In this document: piece after piece, positions 51,504-60,843 of the stretch
How positions within the stretch are numbered: position 1 is the first letter of the stretch
Layout: each line of letters opens with the position of its first letter
DNA from: DASUCS01 sp041166385
GTDB lineage: Bacteria; Actinomycetota; Acidimicrobiia; Acidimicrobiales; JACDCH01
NCBI GenBank assembly: GCA_041166385.1
Contig: JBEEFW010000106.1
Coordinates: forward strand, 1 to 64,000
Direction of reading: 5' to 3'
Length of the DNA stretch: 64,000 nt
Position numbers and translations under genes: made by a program
The notes under the pieces: model-generated
What the model was told of the DNA's origin: nothing
What the model saw: only the letters and a program-made list of their open reading frames with translations
Databases searched by the model: none

Positions 51504-51562
51504 CCGGGCACGTTACGAGGGCCGTAACACGAACGCAAACTAACGGGCTAGTCCGTGCCCGG
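51504..51562. other. Structured intergenic element between tatD and the RlpA-like gene
   Basis: CCGGGCAC (51504-51511) and GTGCCCGG (51555-51562) form an outer 8-bp stem enclosing GTTACGAGGGCCGTAAC (51512-51528), itself a perfect 6-bp hairpin with a 5-nt loop. It begins 5 nt after the tatD stop and ends 65 nt before the RlpA start on the same strand. It may terminate tatD or form a leader; I see no match to the c-di-AMP riboswitch known to precede some wall-hydrolase genes. Confidence 0.4.
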
Positions 51563-51567
51563 AGGGA

Positions 51568-52326
51568 TCAGAGGCCAAACAAGGTTTCCGCGTTTGCCCA
51601 GGTGGCGGCCGCAATTTCATCCACAGGGCGGCCTTGGGCGGCCGCAACGGCCGCTCCGACGAGCGTCACGAGCGCCGGCCGATTCGGCTTCCCGCGGTGC
51701 GGCACCGGGGTCAGGAACGGGGCGTCGGTTTCGACGAGCACGCGGTCCAAGGGACACATCGCCGCGGCCGCGCGCACGTCGCTCGCGTTCGGGAAGGTGA
51801 CGATGCCCGAGAACGACACATACGCGCCCCGAGCGAGCGCGCGCGCCGCTTCGTCGACGCCACCGGTGAAGCAGTGGAACACCGTGCGGCGCGGCACGCC
51901 ATGTTCGGCGAGCACTGCGAACGTGTCGTCCCACGCTTCACGCGTGTGGATCACCAGCGCGAGGTCGTGTGCGTGCGCCAGCGCGATCTGCTGCGCGAAC
52001 ACCTCACGCTGCACGTCGGCCGGCGAGTGGTTGTAGTGGTAGTCGAGCCCACACTCCCCCACGCCGACCACCTCGGGTTCGTGCAGCAGGGCCTCGAGTC
52101 CCTCCGTGCCGTCTTTCGCGTCGTGGGGGTGCACCCCCGCCGTGGCCCAGACGCCGTCGAGGTTCCGGGCGGTGCTGATCGCCACCTTCGAGTCCTCGAC
52201 GGTGGTCCCGATCGTCACCATTCGAGTCACGCCGGCGGCAACAGCTTCCGCGACCAGGTTCCGGGCGGCGTCCAGGTCCTCCGGCAGATGACAGTGGTCG
52301 TCGGTCCAAAAAGGCTGGTCAGGCAT
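51568..52326 (-). CDS. tatD: TatD family deoxyribonuclease
   Basis: A 252-residue metal-dependent hydrolase of the TatD family. Metal ligands: HCHL at residues 11-14, GECGLDYHY near 92, IHTREAWDD near 126, VFHCFTGG near 150, and ETDAPFLTP near 203. It acts on 3' ends of DNA or D-aminoacyl substrates in the cytoplasm. The ATG at 52326 overlaps the metG stop by 8 nt, the usual metG-tatD order. Confidence 0.95.
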   Translation of the reverse strand: MPDQPFWTDDHCHLPEDLDAARNLVAEAVAAGVTRMVTIGTTVEDSKVAISTARNLDGVWATAGVHPHDAKDGTEGLEALLHEPEVVGVGECGLDYHYNHSPADVQREVFAQQIALAHAHDLALVIHTREAWDDTFAVLAEHGVPRRTVFHCFTGGVDEAARALARGAYVSFSGIVTFPNASDVRAAAAMCPLDRVLVETDAPFLTPVPHRGKPNRPALVTLVGAAVAAAQGRPVDEIAAATWANAETLFGL

Positions 52327-53845
52327 TGATTCGAGGGAACAGCGGGGCGCCCTTCTCGACCGGGAGACCACCCGGATACTGACCCCACTCGGCGGCCTGC
52401 GGGAGTCGCTGATCCTGCGGGACGCCGTCGAGGCCGATGCGGCGCCAGATCTCGGCGCTGGCGTCGGGCGTGGCCGGCGACGCCAGGATCGCGACGATCC
52501 GCAGTGCCTCGAGCGCATCGCCGAGCACACCGTCGACCTCGGGGCCGGGGTCGGCCTTCCAGGGCTCGGTCGCTTCGAGGAGCGCGTTCGTCTCGCGGAT
52601 GAGGCGCCACGTCGCGTCGAGCGCGACCGACGGCTGCACGCGCTCCCACGCCTCCGCCGTCGCGGCGTACGCCTCCTCGGCGACCGCGCGCAGCGGGCTG
52701 TCGGCGCGTGGCGCGGGCCCGACCCCGCTGCACTTCTTGTCGATGACGGTCGCGACGCGCGACAACAGGTTGCCGAGGTTGTTGGCGAGGTCGCTGTTGT
52801 ATCGGTCGACGACGCGCTCGTAGCTGAAGTCGCCGTCGGGACCGAACGGCGTGTCGCGCAGGAAGTGGTAGCGGAACGCGTCGACGCCGAAGTCTTCGAC
52901 AAGACGCGCCGGGGCGATGTCGGTGAGCTTGGCCGGGCCGTGCACGGTCTTGCTCAGCTTCTCGCCGCCCAGCAGCAGCCAGCCGTGGACGTGCACCCGA
53001 TGCGGGGGCTCCAGCCCGGCGGCCAGCAGCATCGCCGGCCAATACACGCAGTGGAAGCGGATGATCTCCTTGCCGATGAGGTGATGCACCGCCGGCCACC
53101 ACTCCTTGAAGCGCTCATCGTCGGTGCCGTAACCGATCGCCGTCGCGTAGTTGATGAGCGCGTCGTACCAGACATAGAAGACGTGGCCCTCGGCCCACGG
53201 CACGGGCACACCCCAGTCGAGCGACGTGCGCGTGATCGACACGTCGTCGAGTCCTTGGCGGATGAACCCGAGTACCTCGTTCCGCTTGCCTTCCGGAGTG
53301 ATCGCCTCGGGATCGGACTCGATCCAATCGAGCAGCCGCTGCTGATAGCGACTGAGGCGGAAGAAATAGTTCTCTTCCTTGAGCTGCGTGACGGGCTTGG
53401 TCGTGTGGATCGGGCAGTAGACGCCGTCGATCAACTCGGCCTCGGTGTAGTACGCCTCGCACGACACGCAGTACGAACCCTCGTACGTGTCGAGCTCGAT
53501 GTCGCCGTTCTCTTTGATTCTCGTCAGCAGCGCCTGGACCGCGGCGTGGTGACGGGGCTCGGTCGTGCGGATGAAGTCGTCGTACGAGATGCCGAGGCTG
53601 TCCCACGTGTCCCGGAAGCGGGCGGCGTTGCGATCGGCCTGCTCTTGGGGCGAGATCCCCGCCTCTTCTGCGGATTGGGCGACCTTCAGGCCGTGCTCGT
53701 CGGTGCCGGTGAGGAAGTAGGTGTCGTCGCCGATGAGCCGGTGCCAGCGGGCGACGGCGTCAGCGATGACCGTTGTATAAGCGTGGCCGACGTGGGGGGC
53801 GTCGTTGACGTAGTAGATCGGCGTGGTGACGTAGAAGCGTGCGAT
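52319..53845 (-). CDS. metG: Methionyl-tRNA synthetase, apparently with an ATC start codon
   Basis: A 508-residue class I synthetase charging tRNA-Met. The frame reads ARFYVTTPIYYVNDAPHVGHAYT (HVGH at residues 18-21), DEHGLKVAQSAEEAG, a zinc knuckle YCVSCEAYYTEAE...CPIH, and GEKLSKTVHG, a KMSKS variant. Upstream of GTG 53467, which lies inside the zinc knuckle, no ATG, GTG or TTG occurs before the in-frame TAG of rmuC. The only near-start codon in the 12-codon interval aligned with family N-termini is ATC at 53843-53845. The upstream ribosome-binding site is weak. It lacks the C-terminal tRNA-binding extension of longer MetRS. Confidence 0.93.
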   Translation of the reverse strand: MARFYVTTPIYYVNDAPHVGHAYTTVIADAVARWHRLIGDDTYFLTGTDEHGLKVAQSAEEAGISPQEQADRNAARFRDTWDSLGISYDDFIRTTEPRHHAAVQALLTRIKENGDIELDTYEGSYCVSCEAYYTEAELIDGVYCPIHTTKPVTQLKEENYFFRLSRYQQRLLDWIESDPEAITPEGKRNEVLGFIRQGLDDVSITRTSLDWGVPVPWAEGHVFYVWYDALINYATAIGYGTDDERFKEWWPAVHHLIGKEIIRFHCVYWPAMLLAAGLEPPHRVHVHGWLLLGGEKLSKTVHGPAKLTDIAPARLVEDFGVDAFRYHFLRDTPFGPDGDFSYERVVDRYNSDLANNLGNLLSRVATVIDKKCSGVGPAPRADSPLRAVAEEAYAATAEAWERVQPSVALDATWRLIRETNALLEATEPWKADPGPEVDGVLGDALEALRIVAILASPATPDASAEIWRRIGLDGVPQDQRLPQAAEWGQYPGGLPVEKGAPLFPRINA

Positions 53846-53854
53846 CCGGCCAGG

Positions 53855-54934
53855 CTAGAGCCCGTTGACTTGCCTCAGAACGGGGGTTTGGTCGCTGTCG
53901 TCGTCGCCCTCCTCGCTCGACAGCCCCCGCCGGGTGCGGATGGCGTCGATCTCGTCGAGCCGCCGCTCGAGCTGGCTGCGCCGAGTGGTGGCCAGCTCGT
54001 CGAACGTGCCCTGCACGGTGTTGAGCTGCTTACCCAGCTTGTCGACGTGATCGGAGAACCGGCCCCACTGATCCGAGAACCGAGCCAAGGCCACGAGGAT
54101 CTCGTCGGCCGACCGCTCCATCAGGAAGCAGTCCACGGCCTGACGGATCACGCCCAGCACGGCGAAGAGCGTGAACGGCGAGCACAGCACGACACCTTGG
54201 GCGACCGCGAAGTCGCCGACGTCGCGATCGTGCTCGTGGATGAACGCGTAGACGCTCTCGTTGGGGATGAACAGCAGCACGTACCCCGCCGTCGTCGCCG
54301 GATCGGCGTAGCCGCGGTTGGCAAGCTCCTTGATGCGCGTGCGGACATCGCGCAGGAACGCTGTGCGCGTTCCTTGGCGCTCCGGATCGGTCGTCGCCTC
54401 CAGGTGACGGAGGTAGTTGTCGACCGGAAACTTCACGTCCATGTGCAGCAGCAGGTCGCGCGGCATGAGGAAGGTGACATCGGGGATCGTTCCGCCGGCG
54501 ATCGCCGTCTGCTTCCGGTAGTTGACGCCTTCGATCATGCCGGCGGCACGCAGCACGTCGTCGGCCATGCGTTCCCCCCACTGGCCGCGCGCCTTGGGGC
54601 TGGCGAGCGCCTGGCGCAGCGCGTTCGTGGTGCTGGCGAGCTCGCCGGTCGTGCGCAGCGTCTCCCGCAGGCCCTCGAGCAGCTCGCCGTGCTGCAACGA
54701 ACGCTCTCGCTGCATGGCGCCCACGAGCTCGTTGACGCGTGCCAGCTCACCCCCCATCGCATCGAGGCGATCCCCGATTGCGTCGCGATGGAGGGCGAGC
54801 TCACGCGTGCCCGCTTCCGTTCTCGTGCCGAGTTGCTGATCGGCGACATTCACCACAGTGTCGACCGCAGCCCGCACCGCAATGACAGCGGCAAGCGCAA
54901 CGATCAGCACCACGACAACAACGATGAGTTCCAT
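53855..54934 (-). CDS. rmuC: DNA recombination protein RmuC
   Basis: A 359-residue RmuC. An N-terminal membrane helix (LIVVVVVLIVALAAVIAV, residues 3-20) precedes a coiled coil (about 25-115) and the nuclease-like core: ARGQWGERMADDVLRAAGMIEGVNY, IPDVTFLMPRDLLLHMDVKFPVDNY near 155-180, and VLLFIPNESVYAFI near 230. RmuC limits inversions at short repeats. Its TAG is 9 nt before the presumed metG start and in the same frame. It is divergent from the thiamine-binding gene across 88 nt. Confidence 0.93.
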   Translation of the reverse strand: MELIVVVVVLIVALAAVIAVRAAVDTVVNVADQQLGTRTEAGTRELALHRDAIGDRLDAMGGELARVNELVGAMQRERSLQHGELLEGLRETLRTTGELASTTNALRQALASPKARGQWGERMADDVLRAAGMIEGVNYRKQTAIAGGTIPDVTFLMPRDLLLHMDVKFPVDNYLRHLEATTDPERQGTRTAFLRDVRTRIKELANRGYADPATTAGYVLLFIPNESVYAFIHEHDRDVGDFAVAQGVVLCSPFTLFAVLGVIRQAVDCFLMERSADEILVALARFSDQWGRFSDHVDKLGKQLNTVQGTFDELATTRRSQLERRLDEIDAIRTRRGLSSEEGDDDSDQTPVLRQVNGL

Positions 54935-55022
54935 GTCACGAACTATGGCGATGGGGTGTGACAGTCAGCGTCTCGCCTAGTGCCGCATGGTGCCGGATCA
55001 CTGCGCGTGCAACGATCAGCCG

Positions 55023-55331
55023 ATGATTGCTGCTTTCTCGATCACGCCATTGGGTGTTGGCGACTCGGTGAGCGCGTCGGTTGCCGAGGCCGTGCGTCTC
55101 GTGCGAGCGAGCGGTCTGCCAAACGACACCAACGCGATGTTCACGAACGTCGAAGGCGAGTGGGACGACGTCATCGCGCTCATCAAACAATGCGTCGACA
55201 AGGTGGGCGAGACCGCGCCCCGAGTGAGCGTTGTGATCAAGCTCGACGTACGCCCTGGTGCCGTCGACGCACTCGCTCACAAGGTCGAAGCGATCGAGGC
55301 ACACCTCGACGAGAACTGGGACTCGCCGTAA
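55023..55331 (+). CDS. Thiamine-binding / MTH1187-family (YkoF-like) protein
   Basis: A 102-residue alpha/beta protein of the MTH1187/YqgV family, opening MIAAFSITPLGVGDSVSASVAEAVRLVRASG and containing NAMFTNVEGEWDDVIALIKQCVDKV and PRVSVVIKLDVRPG. Homologues bind thiamine or HMP-like ligands. ATG 55023 matches the family start; an upstream ATG at 54987 adds a non-conserved MVPDHCACNDQP. Confidence 0.88.
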   Translation: MIAAFSITPLGVGDSVSASVAEAVRLVRASGLPNDTNAMFTNVEGEWDDVIALIKQCVDKVGETAPRVSVVIKLDVRPGAVDALAHKVEAIEAHLDENWDSP

Positions 55332-55343
55332 CCCGGCGGTGGA

Positions 55344-55484
55344 TCAGATGTCGTACTCGCGCTCGACGACGGTGCCGGGACGACGCTCGACGATGGTGGT
55401 CCGACGTCCCCGGTAGTACCGCGGCCCTCCGAGCACGCCCACGAGCAGGACGACGATGAGCAGGATCAGCAGGAGTGTCAACAT
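55344..55484 (-). CDS. Small single-pass membrane protein, 46 residues
   Basis: A 46-residue ORF, below the usual size cutoff: an N-terminal hydrophobic helix MLTLLLILLIVVLLVGVLGG and a basic tail with RYYRGRRTTIVERR and a C-terminal EREYDI. The codon pattern, unbroken frame and clean membrane/tail architecture support coding. The layout resembles small actinobacterial membrane proteins of the DUF6131 kind, but I am not certain of the family. It converges on the thiamine-binding gene, with stops 12 nt apart. Confidence 0.65.
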   Translation of the reverse strand: MLTLLLILLIVVLLVGVLGGPRYYRGRRTTIVERRPGTVVEREYDI

Positions 55485-55524
55485 CCGCCCGGGATACCCC
55501 GGAGCCGCGCGAACTAGGCGCGGG

Positions 55525-55755
55525 TCAGGGCATGAGCCACGGCCGCACGACGGCCCGGCTGGCCTTCGGCGCTCCCGGCACGTGGTGATACACGACCGGT
55601 AGATCGTTCGACCACAGCTCGTCGAGGTCGACTTCCTCGATGATCGGGTCGTCTCGCTTCGGCTCGAGCACTTCCTGCACGCCGAGCGCGACTGCGGTCA
55701 TCAGCGCGGTGGCGCCGAGACCGGCGCGCCAGCCTGACGCGACTTCTGGCGGCAT
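55525..55755 (-). CDS. Hypothetical protein, possibly with a longer N-terminus
   Basis: From ATG 55755 the protein has 76 residues: a short hydrophobic stretch (GWRAGLGATALMTAVALGVQEVL) and an acidic mid-part (DDPIIEEVDLDELWSND) with the C-terminal YHHVPGAPKASRAVVRPWLMP. The frame stays open upstream for 23 coding-like, GC3-rich codons (LTDELYDDNTWGVVDHWQRP) to CTG codons at 55822-55827 with no ATG, GTG or TTG, so the true start may be CTG and the length about 99 residues. The ATG has no good ribosome-binding site. Function unknown. It is divergent from the subtilase. Confidence 0.65.
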   Translation of the reverse strand: MPPEVASGWRAGLGATALMTAVALGVQEVLEPKRDDPIIEEVDLDELWSNDLPVVYHHVPGAPKASRAVVRPWLMP

Positions 55756-55976
55756 ACGCCGCGGCGGTCGCTGCCAATGGTCGACAACGCCCCACGTGTT
55801 GTCGTCGTACAGCTCGTCGGTCAGCAGAGCATCAGCCTACGAGCGACGTCCCGGCGACAACGCTCCATCAGTTCCCAAAGTGTCGTTCTCGTGCCAATCC
55901 AGACATCACGCCCATGACAGACACAGCTTGACGATCTCCGTACGGTGCACCAAGACATCGAAATGGAGCGCGGGAC

Positions 55977-57557
<1,581 letters not shown>

Positions 57558-57567
57558 CGGGAGCGCG

Positions 57568-58575
57568 TCACCCCAGCAGCTGATACCGCACGGAGTCCCA
57601 CGACCCACCCGGCTCGGTCTCGGTGCGCACACCGCCGTCGTGCCACCAGCCGTGGCGCTCGTAGAACGACCGCGCCGGCGAGTTGCCCTGCAGCGTCCAG
57701 AGCCGCAGATCGTCGAAGCCGCGCTCGTGCAACCACGCAGTGGCAGCCATGAGCAGTCGATGACCGATACCACGACCCAACGCCAGTGGGTCGGCGTACA
57801 GCAGGCTGATCTCGCCGGTGGTCTTCGGATCGACATCGGTGTCGCGTGACGGCCCCATGACCGCCAACCCCACCACGGTGCCTGGCTTGCCGGCCACGAG
57901 CGCGCCGCGCCGGCGCGTGGGGGGCAGTCGCAGGAACGGCCACCAACTCGAGTACGTGGCGCCGAGGTCCATCGCGTCGAGGACGGCTTGAGGCATCAGT
58001 CCGGTGTACGCGTGGTGCCACGAGCGATGTCGCACGGCGCAGAACGCGGCGCAGTCGCTCGCAACCGCGGCGCGGATCGGCTCGTCGCCCGTAACGACAA
58101 CGTACGGAGGCGGGAGCGACTCACCGGTCGCCGACGCCAACGCGACGATGTCGGCGACGTCTTGCTCGTCGGGTTCGTACTGGCTGTGCGTGACCACCTG
58201 CATGCCCGACGAGAGACAACGCACCGTGCGCCCGAGGATCTTGCCCTCGGCATGGAGCGCGTAGGTGAAACGGCGGCCGCCCTCGACCTCCTGGACCATG
58301 CCCCGTTCGGACGGCGTCACCACGTGCAGGTCGACTCGCTGGTCGAACTCCGTCGACAGCACGATGCGCGCCGGAGGCTCGTCGAGTCGTTCGGTGAAGC
58401 CCACCGGCCGGAGCGCTTCGGCAATGGCGTCGGCACGGGCGAGCGGCACGACGAGATCGAGGTCGTCGTGTGCGCGAGTGACCCGACCGATCAGCGCGTC
58501 GATGCCCCAGCCACCGTCGACGATCGCGTCAGGAACGTGATCGAGCACGTCGAGCACGAAGTCAGCGCTGAACAT
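57568..58575 (-). CDS. Nucleotidyltransferase (LinA/ANT-type) fused to GNAT acetyltransferase
   Basis: A 335-residue fusion. Residues 1-160 match the aminoglycoside/lincosamide nucleotidyltransferase family: DGGWGIDALIGRVTRAHDDLDLVV (about 21-44) holds the catalytic Asp pair, and RVDLHVV and QYEPDEQDVADI follow. Residues 170-335 are a GNAT domain: FCAVRHRSWHHAYTGLMPQAVL at the start, LYADPLALGRGIGHRLLMAA with the acetyl-CoA loop and LWTLQGNSPARSFYERHGWWHDG at the end. Bifunctional antibiotic modification is possible but not shown; both are also found as single intrinsic genes. ATG 58575 overlaps the rsmI end by 14 nt. Confidence 0.87.
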   Translation of the reverse strand: MFSADFVLDVLDHVPDAIVDGGWGIDALIGRVTRAHDDLDLVVPLARADAIAEALRPVGFTERLDEPPARIVLSTEFDQRVDLHVVTPSERGMVQEVEGGRRFTYALHAEGKILGRTVRCLSSGMQVVTHSQYEPDEQDVADIVALASATGESLPPPYVVVTGDEPIRAAVASDCAAFCAVRHRSWHHAYTGLMPQAVLDAMDLGATYSSWWPFLRLPPTRRRGALVAGKPGTVVGLAVMGPSRDTDVDPKTTGEISLLYADPLALGRGIGHRLLMAATAWLHERGFDDLRLWTLQGNSPARSFYERHGWWHDGGVRTETEPGGSWDSVRYQLLG

Positions 58576-59398
58576 CGATCGCGACCGCGTACGCCCGGCG
58601 CTTGGACACACCGAGGGCGCCGGCGACCACCGCGGCAGCGTCGCGCGGCGACAACCCGCGCCGGAGCGCGTCGTCGACGGCGGCGCGCACGTCGTCGTCA
58701 GTGGCGTCGTCCGGCGCCGGCGCGCCGTCGACGACGATCACGAACTCCCCGCGAGGTTCGTGCTGCGCGGCCCAGGCAATCGCGTCGCCGATCGTGCCGC
58801 GCCACACCTCCTCGTGCAGCTTCGTGAGCTCACGGGCGACCGCGATGCGGCGGTCGTCGCCGAACGAGGCGGACAGATCTGCAAGCGTGCGCGCCAGCCG
58901 ATGAGGAGCCTCGTACAGCACGATCGTGCGCCGCTCGCTCGCGAGCTCGGCCAACCGTTGCGTGCGGCCGCTGCCCTTGCGGGGCAGGAAGCCTTCGAAC
59001 ACGAACCGACCGGCCGGCAATCCACTCGCGACGAGACCGGCAACCGCCGCGGACGGACCCGGAACGACTTCGACGACGTACCCCTCTGCGGCGGCGGCCC
59101 GGACCAGCCGCTCGCCGGGGTCGGAGATGCCGGGAGTGCCCGCATCGGTGACCACCGCGACCCGTTGCCCGCGCGCGAGCAGGGCCAGCACCTCACCGAT
59201 GCGGCCGGCCTCCGTGTGATCGTTCACGACGAGCAGCGGCGACGTGCGCTCGACGCCCGCGTGCGCAAGCAAGCGACCGGTGCGGCGTGTGTCCTCACAA
59301 CAGATGGCGTCTGCGGCGCGCAACGCTTCGACGGCACGCGGCGACAGGTCGCCCATGTTGCCGATGGGAGTGGCGACGAGGACGAGCGCGCCGGTCAC
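58562..59398 (-). CDS. rsmI: 16S rRNA 2'-O-ribose C1402 methyltransferase
   Basis: A 278-residue RsmI. Signature elements: ALVLVATPIGNMGDLSPRAVEAL at the start, ICCEDTRRTGRLLAHAGV near 33-50, VVTDAGTPGISDPGERLVRAA near 83-103, VVPGPSAAVAGLVASGLPAGRFVFEGFLPRKG near 112-143, and the ALGVSKRRAYAVAI tail. It methylates C1402 with SAM. GTG 59398 overlaps the DUF192 stop by 4 nt. Confidence 0.96.
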   Translation of the reverse strand: MTGALVLVATPIGNMGDLSPRAVEALRAADAICCEDTRRTGRLLAHAGVERTSPLLVVNDHTEAGRIGEVLALLARGQRVAVVTDAGTPGISDPGERLVRAAAAEGYVVEVVPGPSAAVAGLVASGLPAGRFVFEGFLPRKGSGRTQRLAELASERRTIVLYEAPHRLARTLADLSASFGDDRRIAVARELTKLHEEVWRGTIGDAIAWAAQHEPRGEFVIVVDGAPAPDDATDDDVRAAVDDALRRGLSPRDAAAVVAGALGVSKRRAYAVAIDVQR

Positions 59399-59727
59399 CC
59401 TTTGATCTCGAGCTGATCGCCCACCTTCAGGTTCCAGTGACCGAAGGCGCCCGCTTCCGCCTCGATCACGCCGTGGGCCTTGAGTACGGGGCGCCCGAGG
59501 CGCCAGCGGCGCATCGTGACGATCCGCAGTACGACCAGGTCCTTGTCGACGAACGCAACGTCGATCGGGAAGCGCATCCCGAGCGTGTGCACCGACTTCG
59601 CGGGCTGCAGCAGGATTGCCCCGTCGAACCCGTCGCGGCCCAGGAGCCCACGAGCGCGCGCCTTGCTGCCCTCCGCCACCTCCAATGTGGCCAGCACTTC
59701 ACCGTCGTCGCGCACGAGCCACGCCAT
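59395..59727 (-). CDS. DUF192 family protein
   Basis: A 110-residue DUF192 protein: ARGLLGRDGFDGAILLQPAKSVHTLGMRFPIDVAFVDKDLVV is the family core (G-L-M/I-f-R...H T.gM.FPIDVAF). Function unknown; a surface-exposed or metal-related role has been suggested. No signal peptide. It sits between ychF (2 nt upstream) and rsmI (4-nt overlap). Confidence 0.9.
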   Translation of the reverse strand: MAWLVRDDGEVLATLEVAEGSKARARGLLGRDGFDGAILLQPAKSVHTLGMRFPIDVAFVDKDLVVLRIVTMRRWRLGRPVLKAHGVIEAEAGAFGHWNLKVGDQLEIKG

Positions 59728-59729
59728 CG

Positions 59730-60812
59730 CTACACGTTGAACCGGATCTCGAGCGTGTCGCCGTCCTGGACCTCGTAGTCCTTGCCTTCGATGCGGAGCT
59801 TGCCGACTTCCTTCGCCTTGTTCCACGACCCGAGCTCGAGCAGCTCGTCCCAGCGGATCACCTCCGCCCGGATGAAGCCGCGCTGCAGATCGGAGTGGAT
59901 GACGCCCGCACATTCGGGCGCGTGCGCGCCAGCACGGAAGGTCCACGCCCGCGACTCCTTGTCGCCGGTCGTGAGGAACGTACGCAACCCGAGCAGGTGA
60001 TAGGCGGCCCGCGCGACGCGCGGGAGCACGCCTTCGCCGAGTCCGAGGCCCTCGAGCATTTCGGCCCGCTCGTCGAACGGCAGCTGCGCCGCCTCCGATT
60101 CGAGCTGCACGCACACGCCGAGCACTTCGGCCGCGTCTCCGAGATCGTCGGCCACCGATTGCACGATGCTGTCGTCGCCGATCTGGTCCTCGCCGAGGTT
60201 GACCACCGCGAGCACGCGCTTCGTGGTGAGCAGGAAGAACGACTTCAGCGTCTCCCGTCGCTCGGGCGTCAGGTCGGCGCGGTACAGCGGAATGCCTTCC
60301 GAGAGCACACCAATCGCCCACTCGAGCGCAGCAACCTCCGCGGCCGCATTCGGCTCGGGCTTCGCTCCCTTGGCCGCCTTGCGCCGCCGATCGACGAAGG
60401 TCTCGGCGCTGGCGAGGTCGGCGAGCGTCAGCTCGAACTCCAATGTGTGGAGGTCGTCGAGCGGATCGTTGCTGCCGACCACGTTGTCGTCGGCGAACGC
60501 CCGGAGCACGAACAGGATCGCGTCGACCTCGCGGATGCCGCCGAGGAACCGGTTGCCGAGCCCCTCGCCTTGCGACGAACCTCGTTGCAGCGCGGCGATG
60601 TCGACGAACTCGGCCGTCGCCTGCACGACCTTCTTCGACGCACTCATTGCCGCCAACGCGTCGAGACGAGGGTCGGCCACATGGGCCACGCCGACATGCG
60701 TCTCTGTCGTCGAATACGCGTGGGGCGCGACGACCGCCGCGCCACCGGTGAGGGCGTTGAACAGCGCCGACTTCCCCGCGTTGGGGAGTCCTACCAGCCC
60801 GAATCGTTCCAT
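59730..60812 (-). CDS. ychF: Redox-regulated ATPase YchF
   Basis: A 360-residue YchF/OLA1 P-loop NTPase. G1 GLPNAGKSALFNALTGG (residues 8-24), the G2/G3 region YSTTETHVGVAHVADPRLDAL and EFVDIAALQRGSSQGEGLGNRFLGGI, and the ATP-specificity NLGED in place of NKxD. The C-terminal TGS-like domain runs FLTTGDKESRAWTFRAGAHAPECAGVIHSDLQRGFIRAEV. It binds ATP and ribosomes. ATG 60812 is 31 nt from the divergent PHP gene start. Confidence 0.96.
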   Translation of the reverse strand: MERFGLVGLPNAGKSALFNALTGGAAVVAPHAYSTTETHVGVAHVADPRLDALAAMSASKKVVQATAEFVDIAALQRGSSQGEGLGNRFLGGIREVDAILFVLRAFADDNVVGSNDPLDDLHTLEFELTLADLASAETFVDRRRKAAKGAKPEPNAAAEVAALEWAIGVLSEGIPLYRADLTPERRETLKSFFLLTTKRVLAVVNLGEDQIGDDSIVQSVADDLGDAAEVLGVCVQLESEAAQLPFDERAEMLEGLGLGEGVLPRVARAAYHLLGLRTFLTTGDKESRAWTFRAGAHAPECAGVIHSDLQRGFIRAEVIRWDELLELGSWNKAKEVGKLRIEGKDYEVQDGDTLEIRFNV

Positions 60813-60843
60813 CGTCAGAGGTCGAGCGTAGTCTCGACCCTCG

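Noticed and set aside
51440..51567. c-di-AMP (ydaO) riboswitch before the RlpA-like gene
   Set aside because: The position is suggestive, but I could not find the conserved ydaO core; only simple nested stems are visible.
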